DNA of 64,000 bases from JAFMJV01 sp963800275 (GCA_963800275.1 CAWDAI010000016.1:62001-126000), one strand, 5' to 3'. Shown: positions 25,486 through 35,514, counted from the stretch's first letter. The notes: a model not told the origin generated them from the letters alone. A program made the numbers and translations.

Positions 25486-25742
25486 TCACCGCGATCCCCG
25501 GCCAGCACGTCGAGCACACGCGCGGATGCCTTCGCTCGATGCACGGGACCGAGCGGCGCGCCGGTGCCCGGAGTGATCCAGCCGGTGCGCACACCCTCCT
25601 CGAAGCGCGCGCGACCGGGCACCGGACCGAGCAGCGCCTTCGGGCGGCCACGGTGGGTGACCTGCACGACCTCACCTCGCTCCGCTCGGTCCAGGTACTC
25701 GGACAGACGCTGCCTCAATTCGCGGATCCCGACCTCAGCCAT
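25482..25742 (-). CDS. Phd/YefM-type antitoxin
   Basis: An 86-residue antitoxin: MAEVGIRELRQRLSEYLDRA and RGEVVQVTHRGRPKALLGP form the Phd/YefM DNA-binding fold, and the variable C-terminus (about 50-86) should wrap the PIN toxin. ATG 25742 starts the conserved domain; no ribosome site is visible and the start lies directly behind a GTGTACAC palindrome, so the transcript may be nearly leaderless. First gene of the pair. Confidence 0.87.
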   Translation of the reverse strand: MAEVGIRELRQRLSEYLDRAERGEVVQVTHRGRPKALLGPVPGRARFEEGVRTGWITPGTGAPLGPVHRAKASARVLDVLAGDRGE

Positions 25743-25776
25743 GTGTACACGATACCACGACGATGTGGACACATCG
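25743..25776. promoter_or_regulatory. Two palindromes upstream of the antitoxin, candidate autoregulatory operators
   Basis: GTGTACAC (25743-25750) touches the antitoxin start codon, and CGATGTG-GA-CACATCG (25761-25776) is a perfect 7-bp inverted repeat ten bases further. Phd/YefM antitoxins repress their own promoter by binding paired short palindromes of this kind. Confidence 0.6.
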
Positions 25777-25860
25777 AGGAGTCCCGCCTGGCGCAGCCCC
25801 CTGCGGTTGGTAAGCGTGTCATGCGACTTGCCTGCCGACGGACGGTGGTGCCGTCGGGCG

Positions 25861-26200
25861 AGAAGCCGTAGAAGTGACTCTCCTGTCCCCGATAGGGAGG
25901 GCCGACCGGAGCAGTGACAGCCACCTCGCGCGGCAGGCCGGCCCGCGCGTCATCGCTGTAGTCCACGGTGTCTCCGAGCCGATGAGCGGAACCGGCGAGG
26001 ATGATCCAGATGTCGCCGGCGGTCGCCACGACCTCGGTCTTGCCCGCGAAGGGGAGACTTGCCCACTCGACGTCCCGCACCCCGTCGCTCAGGATCCGGC
26101 GCACCCCCGGCTCGACCGCTGCCAAGCGGAGTTCCACGCCGGGCAGGATGGGCAACGACTTGCCCGAGGTGACGAGCGGCACATGGCCGCGGTGCGCAGA
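25861..26200 (-). pseudogene. Possible remnant of a TolB/WD40-like secreted protein
   Basis: The frame between about 26200 and 25861 has strong codon bias and reads KSLPILPGVELRLAAVEPGV, then VVATAGDIWIILAGSAHRLG and SHFYGFSPDGTTV, the last resembling a TolB/PD40 blade. It then runs into the toxin-antitoxin promoter region and stops at 25715 without recognisable sequence. No start with signal peptide is seen. Confidence 0.35.
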
Positions 26201-26260
26201 CGAAGTAGGGTCGCACCTGGACCGGGCCACGCTCGGCCGATGTCCGAACTGGAGCACGTC

Positions 26261-26749
26261 ATGTCAGACCAGGACGCCAGCGCAGCACCACCCAAGAAGT
26301 CACCGCGTCTGCCGCCGCGCTGGTTCGTGCGCTCGTTCTGGCTCGGTCAGCGCGCGCTTTACCGCCTCAGTCGCGGACGTCTCGGGCTGCGCCGTGCGAC
26401 CGCGAGCCGATGGGGGATGATGCGGCTACGCACGATCGGTCGCCGCAGCGGCGAGGAACGGACGGCCATCCTCGGCTACTTCGAGGACGGCGCGGACCTG
26501 GTCACGATGGCCATGAACGGCTGGGCAGACCCCGAGCCCGCCTGGTGGCTCAACCTCCAGGCCAACCCCGACGCCGTCGTCGATCTGCCCGATGGTCCGC
26601 GAGCGGTGTGCGGTCGCGCCGCAGAGCCCGATGAGCGGCCCCGTCTGTGGGCCCGCTGGAGGGAGTACGACGGCGCGGACCTCGACGGCTTCGCGGCTCG
26701 CCGGTCCCGCGAGACCGCGGTGGTGATCCTGTCGCCCCGAGCGGTATAG
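26261..26749 (+). CDS. Deazaflavin (F420)-dependent nitroreductase-family protein
   Basis: A 162-residue protein of the split-barrel F420-dependent family (DUF385/Ddn-like): RLRTIGRRSGEERTAIL, GADLVTMAMNGWADPEPAW, WLNLQANPDAVVDLPDG and the terminal RETAVVILSP. Members bind F420 and reduce quinones or nitro compounds. ATG 26261 has GGAG six bases upstream; an ATG 21 bases earlier is in frame. A positively charged N-terminus (PPRWFVRSFWLGQRALYRL) could associate with the membrane. The presence of F420 enzymes limits the possible host lineages. Confidence 0.85.
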   Translation: MSDQDASAAPPKKSPRLPPRWFVRSFWLGQRALYRLSRGRLGLRRATASRWGMMRLRTIGRRSGEERTAILGYFEDGADLVTMAMNGWADPEPAWWLNLQANPDAVVDLPDGPRAVCGRAAEPDERPRLWARWREYDGADLDGFAARRSRETAVVILSPRAV

Positions 26750-26976
26750 GCGCTCATCGGACGCGCCTCGAGCACCGCGTCCTGACAACCGTGGGGGCGG
26801 CACAGGCACCTGTGTGCGCCGCGTCGCTCTTCTCGCAGACGGCGTCCTGATGTCACCCGACGGGAGTCCCAACGGCCCTACGCTCTGCGACGCGCACTGA
26901 CGATGCTGCGCCTCGTCGCCTGCTGCGCATCGGACGGGCAATCTCGCCGGCACCGGGCGGCCAAGCGGAGGTCCAC

Positions 26977-27843
26977 ATGTCGAGGCGGCGCGATGTCATG
27001 CGTCGATCATCAGCTGCCCTGATGGCGCTGATCGTATCGCTCGCGATCGCGGCGGTCGTTGGTGGGTGCTCGACATCCCAACCGGTCCGGTCGCGCGACA
27101 CGATCGACCTGACGCTCGCGGTGCCGAGCGGTACCCCGGCCCGCGTGGAGACGTTCAACGGTGGCATCGAGGTGTCAACGACATCGAGCCCTGAGATCTC
27201 GGCCAGCGTGGTCCGGACCGGCGAGGGCTCGGACGCGCAGGCCGCGGCGGCGGACCGCGATGCCATCGAGGTGACGCTCGAGCTCGTCGATGGTGTGGCC
27301 TTCCTGCACGCGGTCTACACGCCCAGTCCGGACTCGATCAGCGGGGGCCGCGGAGTGGCCGTGAAGCTGCGCGTGCCATCGACCACCTCGCTCGAGCTCG
27401 CGACATCGAACGGTCCGATCACGGTCCGTGACACGACCGGCGGGCTCAGCGCGCAGACGTCGAATGGACCCGTCGACCTGGCGGGCGTCACGGGAACCCT
27501 GACGGTGGCCACCAGCAACGGTCCGGTGAAGGTCAGCACGAGCGCGCCGGTCGCGCTCGACCTGCACACGAGCAACGGCGGCATCACCTTCGATGGCTCG
27601 CTCCAGCAGGGCCAGGCCACGATCGAGGCGAGCAATGGTCCGGTCGAGCTGCGCCTTCCGGCCGACGCTGCCTTCACCATCGACGCGTCCACCTCCAACG
27701 GCAAGATCAGCAGCGAGTTCCAGGTCGAGGGAGCCGTGTCCGACGATGCGCTCAGGGGCACGGCCGGCTCGCCGGAGGATGCGGCGACGACGGAGGTCAC
27801 CGTCCGCACCAGCAACGGCCCGATCACGCTCAAGCAGGACTAG
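26977..27843 (+). CDS. DUF4097-family beta-repeat lipoprotein
   Basis: A 288-residue exported protein with lipobox VVGGC near residue 31. The body is a right-handed beta-helix-like repeat in which TSNGPI-type turns recur at least six times (ETFNGGI, ATSNGPITV, QTSNGPVDL, ATSNGPVKV, HTSNGGITF, EASNGPVEL, RTSNGPITL). This is the hallmark of the DUF4097 family, found on bacterial surfaces; function unknown. Stands alone, with 130 bases to the decayed GH130 gene that converges on it. Confidence 0.85.
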   Translation: MSRRRDVMRRSSAALMALIVSLAIAAVVGGCSTSQPVRSRDTIDLTLAVPSGTPARVETFNGGIEVSTTSSPEISASVVRTGEGSDAQAAAADRDAIEVTLELVDGVAFLHAVYTPSPDSISGGRGVAVKLRVPSTTSLELATSNGPITVRDTTGGLSAQTSNGPVDLAGVTGTLTVATSNGPVKVSTSAPVALDLHTSNGGITFDGSLQQGQATIEASNGPVELRLPADAAFTIDASTSNGKISSEFQVEGAVSDDALRGTAGSPEDAATTEVTVRTSNGPITLKQD

Positions 27844-27899
27844 CAGGCAGCTGAAGTGGATCGCTGGCTGGGACGGTCGAGCCGGTGAGTACCGCGCCA

Positions 27900-28448
27900 G
27901 CAGCACCGACAACCAGGGTTCCTGGTGGTCCCCCCAGTGGACGAGGTGCGGAGAGTAGGAGATCCAGATGTGCGCGTTGCCGCCGACCGGAGATGGGCGG
28001 TGGATCATCGCCCAGCGGCCGTCGCACCGGCGCGGGAAGACAGCCGCGTCCTTGTCCTCGGGCGGCGTGACCGGTCCCTTCCGTCCGACCTCGGTGAAGT
28101 CCCGGCGCAGGGCGAGCGACACCATCGGCCCGCGGCGACTGTAGGCGGTGTAGAGGATTCACCCAGTCCTCCAGCTCGGGCAGCGAGGTGAGCCGTGCAT
28201 CCTCGCAGCCCCCGATCTCCTCGGGGTACCGATCGGGAGTGGCGTGATCAGGGGCGACCGGTCGAAGCGCCGATCGGTCGCTCCGTCTGCGCGGCGGGCC
28301 GGCAGCAGATGGGAGATGCCCCGAAGATCCTCGACCCGGATGAGCAGGAGGGTCTCGCCCCCGGCCAGTCGGGCTCCGGGGGTGAAGACCGAGTTGGCTC
28401 GGTAGGGCAGATCGTCCGCGGTGATGATGGGGTCCCGGGATGGCGCAT
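27900..28448 (-). pseudogene. GH130 mannoside phosphorylase, frameshifted and truncated
   Basis: Reading across three frames gives the GH130 family in order: MRHPGTP/IITADDLPYRANSVF, ARLAGGETLLLIRVEDLRG, ISHLLPARR, DRYPEEIGGCEDARLTSLP, YTAYSRRGPMVSLALRRDF, GPVTPPEDKDAAVFPRR and GNAHIWISYSP. Family members phosphorolyse beta-mannosides. Frames change near 28430 (a C4 run that needs a fifth C), near 28225 and near 28150, and the last third of the protein is missing after about 27900. It follows the glycan genes on the same strand, 27 bases behind the stop of the alpha-barrel gene, so it was the third gene of that operon. Confidence 0.8.
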
Positions 28449-28474
28449 GAAGATGTCATCCGCGCGGTGGCCAC

Positions 28475-29587
28475 TCAGGAGCGCACCGCCCTGACAACGG
28501 CCGGACCCGGCTGAGCGCCGAAGCCCCGCGATGTCCACGAGCGGTTCCGCAGCGAGCGCATGGCCTCGACGGCGGTGAGCCACATGAGCGTGGATTCGGC
28601 TCCCTGGTTCACGTTCACCTGCGCCTCGGAGAGCCCGTCGTGGCAACCGCCCGCGTCGCTTTCCGCGACCATCAAGCGTGCGTCATTCTCGCCCAGGAAC
28701 CAGGCAAAGGCAGCCTCAGCGGCCCGCCGATAGCGCGGGTCCCCGGTGGCGTCGAAGGCCGTCGCCACCGCGAGGATCGTGGCGGTCGCCTCGATGGGTT
28801 GCTGCGAGAAGCTGGCGCGGCGACCACCGCGCTCCCACCAGCCATCGTTGCCCACCGGCGAGAAGTACCCACCCCGAGCCGTCTGGGTATCGATCAACCA
28901 ATCAAGGACAGCCAGGCCCGCCCGACGCATGTTCGCGTCGCCGACCCTCCGTCCGGCCACGATCAGGGCGTGGGGCAGCAGGGCGTTCTCGTAGGCCAGC
29001 ACCGGTTCGGGCCACGTCCACTCGTCGTCGTCGTCGACCGCCACGAAGAACCGCTCGAACCGGGCCACGAGGCCTGCGAAGGTGAGCTGCAGGGCATCGG
29101 TCATGCCGCCGTCCATCCCCGCGTCGAGGCCCAGGATCGCCGAGGCGACCGCCCGCGGGGAGGTCAGGCGCGCGACCCCTGTCAGCGCAGCCTCGAGCAG
29201 GGAGCAGGCCGCCAGCCGAAGCGGGACCTCGGGTGCCGAGCGGGCCGTGGTGCCGAGCGCCAGCAACGCCCGTCCCTGGCTGTCCTGGGACGGGGCGCCA
29301 TCGAGCCAGCGGCCATCCGCCGCTCGGAAGTTGCGGAACGCCCCGGCGCGCTCGTCGAACGCCGCTTCCAGGTACCTCATCGCCTTGAGAGCGCTGGGCC
29401 GCACGGCCTCCCAGCCGAGCGTGTGCCGGTGGAGCAGGTCCAACAGGAGCGCGCGGGCGACGTCATCGGTGCAGGTGCCGAAGGCTTCATCCGGCACGAC
29501 CCCATCGGCGTGCTGCCAGATCCCCAGCGGCCCCGTGATGGCCTCGAGGTGCTGCCGACGGGCGGGCGGAAGCGCTCGTTCAGGCAT
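28475..29587 (-). CDS. Glycan-related (alpha/alpha)6-barrel protein
   Basis: A 370-residue soluble protein rich in paired helices: GTCTDDVARALLLDLLHRHT, QDSQGRALLALGT, WPEPVLAYENALLPHALIV, and SFSQQPIEATATILAVAT followed by NVNQGAESTLMWLTAVEA. This is an (alpha/alpha)6 toroid with conserved acidic residues, as in several glycoside hydrolase and epimerase families. Proteins like it are found with GT4 and GH130 genes. Exact activity unknown. Its ATG overlaps the stop of the glycosyltransferase by eight bases, showing translational coupling. Confidence 0.75.
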   Translation of the reverse strand: MPERALPPARRQHLEAITGPLGIWQHADGVVPDEAFGTCTDDVARALLLDLLHRHTLGWEAVRPSALKAMRYLEAAFDERAGAFRNFRAADGRWLDGAPSQDSQGRALLALGTTARSAPEVPLRLAACSLLEAALTGVARLTSPRAVASAILGLDAGMDGGMTDALQLTFAGLVARFERFFVAVDDDDEWTWPEPVLAYENALLPHALIVAGRRVGDANMRRAGLAVLDWLIDTQTARGGYFSPVGNDGWWERGGRRASFSQQPIEATATILAVATAFDATGDPRYRRAAEAAFAWFLGENDARLMVAESDAGGCHDGLSEAQVNVNQGAESTLMWLTAVEAMRSLRNRSWTSRGFGAQPGPAVVRAVRS

Positions 29588-30758
29588 GCGCGGCCGCCAG
29601 CATCGCGGCCGGCGCGACGGAGGGCCCCATCTCGGGGACTGCCTGCACGACCCGCTCGAAGACCCGACGATAGCCCTTGGCCACCTCTGCCCAGAGCATC
29701 CCCCGGCTGTGGGCATAGGCACGTCGCCCGAGCATGAGACGAAGCTCGCGGTCCTGGGCTAGCTCGATGAGCGCCTCCGCGAGCGATCCGGTCGACCCGG
29801 GCTCGACGAGGAGCCCGCGGCCCTGGGCCAGGCGCTCGCGGGCGTAGGCGTAGGGGGTGGAGACGATGGCCTTGCCGGCCCCCATGGCGTAGGACAGGGT
29901 CCCCGAGACGATCTGCTCCAGGTTGGGGTAGGGCGTCACGAAGACGTCCGCGGCCATCAGCCAGGTGCTCAGCTCGTCCACCGACATGAACCGGCCCTCG
30001 AAGCGGACGTTCTCCGCGACCCCGAGCGAGGCGGCGAGCGTCTCGAGCCTGCGTCGGTAGGACTCGCCCTCACGGCGAAGCAGATCCGGATGGGTGGCGC
30101 CGGCGATGACGTAGAGCGCGTCGGGCACCTTCCGGACCAGTGCGGGCATGGCCGCGACGACCGACTCGTAGCCCTTGCCGGGGCCGAGGAGGCCGAAGCT
30201 GAGGATCAGGGTGCGCCCGCCGAGCCCGAGCGTGGGCTTGATACGCTCCGGCGCCACGAGCGGCAGGTCCGGAACGCCATGGGGCACGATCTCGACGCGA
30301 GCCGCGTCGATGCCGTAGGCGTGGGTCAGGAGCCGGGCGGCCGAGACCGACATGACCACGGTCGCCTCGGCCATCCCCACCAGCTCGGCCAGGACGCGAT
30401 GCTGCGACGGCGTCGGATTCTGGAGGACGGTGTGCAGCGTGGTGACCGATGGTGTCCGCAGCGAACGCACGAGGTCGAGGACGTGTTCGCCGTCCGCGCC
30501 GCCCCAGATGCCGTACTCGTGCTGGATGGAGACGACGTCAGAACCGCTGGCGTCGAGCCAGGCGGCAGCCCGCGTGTAGTCGCCCTGGTCGTCGCGCCGG
30601 ATGCGATGACGCACCTCCCGGGCATACGGGATCGGCGGTTGGGGCGGTTGGACAGCGACGACGGTGTGGCTGCCCGTCGCGGCCGCGAGGTCGGCGGTGA
30701 ACGTCGCGATACCACACAGCTGCGGTGGATAGGTGGCGACGTAGGCGATCCTGGTCAT
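29580..30758 (-). CDS. GT4-family glycosyltransferase
   Basis: A 392-residue GT-B enzyme. N-domain: MTRIAYVATYPPQLCGIATF, with VSIQHEYGIWGG and TLHTVLQNP; C-domain: LSFGLLGPGKGYESVV, YVIAGATHPDL, VRFEGRFMSVDEL, and the donor-binding EX7E-like region YPNLEQIVSGTLSYAMGAG. GT4 enzymes use nucleotide sugars and retain configuration; here a mannosyl or glucosyl transfer in a beta-mannoside/glycan pathway is suggested by the downstream GH130. AGGAG lies seven bases before ATG 30758. First gene of the three-gene operon. Confidence 0.88.
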   Translation of the reverse strand: MTRIAYVATYPPQLCGIATFTADLAAATGSHTVVAVQPPQPPIPYAREVRHRIRRDDQGDYTRAAAWLDASGSDVVSIQHEYGIWGGADGEHVLDLVRSLRTPSVTTLHTVLQNPTPSQHRVLAELVGMAEATVVMSVSAARLLTHAYGIDAARVEIVPHGVPDLPLVAPERIKPTLGLGGRTLILSFGLLGPGKGYESVVAAMPALVRKVPDALYVIAGATHPDLLRREGESYRRRLETLAASLGVAENVRFEGRFMSVDELSTWLMAADVFVTPYPNLEQIVSGTLSYAMGAGKAIVSTPYAYARERLAQGRGLLVEPGSTGSLAEALIELAQDRELRLMLGRRAYAHSRGMLWAEVAKGYRRVFERVVQAVPEMGPSVAPAAMLAAAHA

Positions 30759-30950
30759 GGGCCAGCTCCTGTGGTGGGACACCCGGCCGAGAGCACAGCG
30801 CGTGCCAAAGGGGGCTTGTGCCGAACCGGATGGCAGGCGCATACCCCGTCACATCCAAGGGGGTCGACCACACGGAGTGTCGCGGCAGTTGCTGCGACTA
30901 TTGCCACGGTACTCCCAGACGGGACATCGGGCAAACGAGCGGGTCCGCCA

Positions 30951-30991
30951 TCAGCACGAAGCCCAGGCCTTGATGGCCGGCTTCGTGCTGA
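30951..30991. terminator. Strong hairpin downstream of groEL
   Basis: TCAGCACGAAGCC and GGCTTCGTGCTGA form a perfect 13-bp stem around a 15-base loop that can itself pair GGCC with GGCC. It begins 13 bases after the groEL stop on the minus strand and separates groEL from the glycan operon. Confidence 0.8.
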
Positions 30992-31004
30992 CCGCGCGAC
31001 TGCG

Positions 31005-32630
<1,626 letters not shown>

Positions 32631-32705
32631 GGTGTGGGTCCTTCCCGGAGATCGTGGTGTGACTGGCGGCTGGCGCCTGGGTGGTTGTGATCGGCCCGTC
32701 GGGGC

Positions 32706-33086
32706 TCAGCCCTCGACGACGGCGAGGATGTCCTTCTGGCTGACGATGAGGAGGTCCTCGTCGTCGAGCTTGAACTCGGTGCCCGCGTACTTGGCGTAGA
32801 GGACCTTGTCCCCCACCTTCACGTCCATGGCCTCGCGCTGGCTGTCGTCGTTGAGACGGCCGGGGCCAGCGGCGAGGATGGTGCCCTCCTGGGGCTTCTC
32901 CTTGGCTGTGTCCGGCAGGACGATGCCGCTCTTGGTCATCTCCTCGCGCGGGGTGGGCCTGATGACGACGCGATCGCCCAGGGGCCTCAGGCTCGCTCGC
33001 AGGGCAGGCGGCTGGGCAGTCGGATCGGATGGTGCGCTGGTCGCTTCGGGATCCGTGGCCTGCACGGAAGCGCTCGAGAGAGCCAT
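32706..33086 (-). CDS. groES: Co-chaperonin GroES with N-terminal extension
   Basis: The last 95 residues are a standard GroES: LRPLGDRVVIRPTPREE, GIVLPDTAKEKPQEGTILA, VGDKVLYAKYAGTEFKLDDE and DLLIVSQKDILAVVEG. Before them stand about 30 residues rich in Ala/Pro/Ser/Thr (MALSSASVQATDPEATSAPS). ATG 33086 has AAGGGGAAG upstream and is the most credible start; the open frame runs further to 33161 without support. An alternative later start is not available as ATG or GTG near LRASL. Operon with groEL; promoter shared with a divergent XRE gene. Confidence 0.93.
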   Translation of the reverse strand: MALSSASVQATDPEATSAPSDPTAQPPALRASLRPLGDRVVIRPTPREEMTKSGIVLPDTAKEKPQEGTILAAGPGRLNDDSQREAMDVKVGDKVLYAKYAGTEFKLDDEDLLIVSQKDILAVVEG

Positions 33087-33198
33087 GACTTCCCCTTCGT
33101 CGGTGCGGACATCCGGGGGAGCGGGGGCGTAGGTGCCACCACCGGGAGAGCCTCCGGCCACTGTCGTCCTTGCAGTGTGTACGCCGACGATGTTATTG

Positions 33199-33226
33199 TC
33201 AACTGTAGTTTTGGTATATCAACTGT
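33199..33226. promoter_or_regulatory. TCAACTGT direct repeats in the groES/XRE divergent promoter
   Basis: TCAACTGT occurs at 33199-33206 and again at 33219-33226, exactly 20 bp apart (two helical turns), in an AT-rich island. On the minus strand TTGATA and TTGACA are formed by the same repeats and can act as -35 elements for groES. It is a good candidate binding site for the adjacent XRE regulator. Confidence 0.5.
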
Positions 33227-33240
33227 GGGAAAGGAGCGCC

Positions 33241-33600
33241 ATGGGAGTCTCGATCGGAGCCGTCCTGCGACAGGCCCGGGAGGTGCGCGGACTCTCATCG
33301 GTCGAGACCGCGCGCAGCGCGGAGATCTCCTCGGCCTATCTGAGCAAGCTCGAGAACGATGCCGTGAAGCGTCCCTCCCCTGAGGTCCTGCATCGACTCA
33401 GCGAGGTCCTGGAGGTGCCCTACGCGGAGCTCATGGCGCTCGCCGGCCATCCGCTGCCGAGCGTCGAGGCCGCACCCGACCACGCGCGCATCGGCGAGGC
33501 CCTGTTCGCCGATCTCACCGACGATGAGCAGGAGGAGCTCATCGAGTACCTGGCCTGGTATCGATCCAGGAAGCGGTCGATGCGCGGGGGCGGGTCGTGA
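33241..33600 (+). CDS. XRE-family helix-turn-helix regulator divergent from groES
   Basis: A 119-residue protein with an N-terminal HTH_3 domain (VLRQAREVRGLSSVETARSA, SSAYLSKLENDAVKRPSPEVL) and a helical C-terminal tail (LTDDEQEELIEYLAWYRSRK). The second part resembles the short extension of XRE regulators that control small stress operons. ATG 33241 has AAGGAG five bases upstream. The location, back to back with groES, and the paired direct repeats between them suggest it regulates groES/groEL and itself; this is inference. Confidence 0.85.
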   Translation: MGVSIGAVLRQAREVRGLSSVETARSAEISSAYLSKLENDAVKRPSPEVLHRLSEVLEVPYAELMALAGHPLPSVEAAPDHARIGEALFADLTDDEQEELIEYLAWYRSRKRSMRGGGS

Positions 33601-33668
33601 GGTAGGCAGCAGGCACGACGGTGCCTCCCTCGCCGAGGCGGACACGCGAGTGGCCGTACCATCGGGAG

Positions 33669-34889
33669 ATGTCGTCAACCCGTACCTGGCTCGGCGTCTT
33701 CCTGGCGGTCTCGCTCGCGGGATCGACGTTCGGGCTGGGCGCCGACGCCCGGGCAGCCAGCCCAGCGCCCGAACCGTCTCCAGTAGTGGCCGTCGTCGCG
33801 TCGCCATCACCAGCGGTGGCGGCGTTGGCGTCGCCATCACCGGCGGTGAGCATCAGACCGACGGCGTCGGAGGATCCCGCGGACGAGGCCGAGCCCACGC
33901 TGGAGCAGATGGTGGGTCAGAAGCTGGTGATCACCATGGGGGGCCACAAGCTGCGCAAGGACCTCGCGGGCCGGATCGAGCGTGGGGAGGTGGGCGGTAT
34001 CGTGCTCCTGGCCCGCAACATCACCTCCCCTGCTGCGCTGCGGAAGCTCACGCGACAGCTCCGCGGTGCGGCGGAGAAGGGCGACCAGCCGCCGCTCCTC
34101 ATCGCCGTCGATCAGGAGGGCGGGTCCGTCAAACGGATCTCGTGGGCTCCGCCGACCCTGACCGTACCTGCGCTGGGGCGACTCGGCAGCACCAGGGTCG
34201 CTCGGGCGCAGGGTGCACGAACCGGATCGGCCCTGCGCCGGCTGGGGATCAACACGGACCTCGCGCCGGTCGCTGACGTGCCCCGCACGAGTGCGTCGTT
34301 CATGTACCAGCAGGGGCGGACGTTCTCCTTGGACGCGACGCGAACTGCTCGGCTGGCCGACGCCTTCGCTTCCGGTCTCATGTCGCGCGGCGTGCTCGCC
34401 ACCATGAAGCACTTCCCGGGGATCGGGCTGTCGAGGCGGAACACCGACTTGGAGGTCAGCACCATCCGCGCGTCCAGGACGGCCTTGCGCGCGGACCTCC
34501 TGCCCTACCGCAGGGCGATCCGGCACGGCCTGCCCCTCATCATGCTCTCCAATGCCACCTACGTCGCCTACGACCGCAAGCACGGAGCGGGCTGGTCTCG
34601 TGCCATCGTGGACGAGCTGCTGCGAGATGAGCTCGGGTTCGAAGGGGTGACCATCACCGACTCGCTCAACGGGACGGCCCATGCCCGCGGGATGACGGTC
34701 AGGGCGCTCGCCACCCGCGCCGCGAGAGCGGGCGCCGACTTGATCCTGACGACCGGGTCAGAAGGTTCGTCGGCATATCTGTTCCAGACGCTCGTGGAGC
34801 GGGCCGAGCGTGGACGCATCCCGGAGGCTGCGCTGCGCGCCTCGTACGCCCGGATCCTGGCCCTCAAGGAGCGTCTGCGAACGCCCTGA
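33669..34889 (+). CDS. Secreted GH3-family glycosidase-like protein
   Basis: A 406-residue protein with a signal peptide (LGVFLAVSLAGSTFGLGADARA) and a Pro/Ser/Ala linker containing a repeated ASPSPAV unit, then a GH3 barrel (about 78-405): VGGIVLLARN, LIAVDQEGGSVKR, GINTDLAPVADV, TMKHFPGIG (246-254) and the nucleophile Asp of GVTITDSLNG (D331). In NagZ-type enzymes a D-x-H dyad follows KHFPGHG; here the loop reads LSRRNTDLEV and the His is absent, so the acid/base step must differ. No ribosome site beyond GGGAG directly before ATG. The likely role is peptidoglycan or N-acetylhexosaminide turnover outside the cell. Confidence 0.82.
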   Translation: MSSTRTWLGVFLAVSLAGSTFGLGADARAASPAPEPSPVVAVVASPSPAVAALASPSPAVSIRPTASEDPADEAEPTLEQMVGQKLVITMGGHKLRKDLAGRIERGEVGGIVLLARNITSPAALRKLTRQLRGAAEKGDQPPLLIAVDQEGGSVKRISWAPPTLTVPALGRLGSTRVARAQGARTGSALRRLGINTDLAPVADVPRTSASFMYQQGRTFSLDATRTARLADAFASGLMSRGVLATMKHFPGIGLSRRNTDLEVSTIRASRTALRADLLPYRRAIRHGLPLIMLSNATYVAYDRKHGAGWSRAIVDELLRDELGFEGVTITDSLNGTAHARGMTVRALATRAARAGADLILTTGSEGSSAYLFQTLVERAERGRIPEAALRASYARILALKERLRTP

Positions 34890-35103
34890 GCCTGGGTCCA
34901 CTGAAGCGCGCCTGCGTCGCCGAGGCCATCGAGCATCTCGAGCGCCGCGCTTCCACTACCCTCCGCGCATGGAATGCGGCGGCTTTGACGGGTATGCCAC
35001 GCCGTTCGACAGGGATGAAGCACGCAGGGACCTAGCCGCCCGGCCAGCATCGCGAGACCCGCACGCTCCGCTATTCGTCCGCTCTACCGGCCGGGGGAGG
35101 GCC

Positions 35104-35514
35104 TCAGCCGATCGCGCGCATCCGGTTGTTCCTCGCATCGTGGGTCACCTCGGCGAGTCCGAGCGCCTCCAGCAGAGGCGGGAGGTAGACACCGAAGCGT
35201 CCCCGCAACCCCTTCTTCAGGCCGTACCAGCCCCCGAGGGGGTTGTCCGCTGAGCGACCCCACGCCTCCACGGTCCCCTCCGCGGCAGGCTTCTGCTCGT
35301 CAGCGCCACCTAGCGGCATCCAGTCGCCGTGGGCCTGCAGCATGGCGTGCAGGTCGTCGATGGCGCGTGCGTCATAGAGGAGCCGCGTGCGACCGACCTG
35401 GCAGACGATGGCGGGAGGGTCGGCCGAGTCGTCCAGATACATCGTGTACTCGGAGGTACCCGGTGGCGTCGTGAGTAGCCACGGATCGTCCTTGGTGCCG
35501 GTCCCGCTCGCCAT
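35104..35514 (-). CDS. Conserved protein, DUF6855-like
   Basis: A 136-residue soluble protein: KDDPWLLTTPPGTSEYTMYL, CQVGRTRLLYDARAIDDLHA, GDWMPLGGADEQKP, EGTVEAWGRS, GWYGLKKGLRGRFGVYLPPLL, ELTHDARNNRMRAI-like end. I recognise this sequence type from many soil bacteria as a family of unknown function (I believe DUF6855, from memory). No neighbours suggest a role. Confidence 0.75.
   Translation of the reverse strand: MASGTGTKDDPWLLTTPPGTSEYTMYLDDSADPPAIVCQVGRTRLLYDARAIDDLHAMLQAHGDWMPLGGADEQKPAAEGTVEAWGRSADNPLGGWYGLKKGLRGRFGVYLPPLLEALGLAEVTHDARNNRMRAIG

Noticed and set aside
25874..26260. N-terminal extension of the F420-type enzyme
   Set aside because: The open frame upstream has no conserved start; the ribosome site points to 26261 and the other strand has better coding bias.
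33087..33240. CIRCE/HrcA element before groES
   Set aside because: Looked for TTAGCACTC and GAGTGCTAA-like arms; none found. Only the TCAACTGT repeats stand out.
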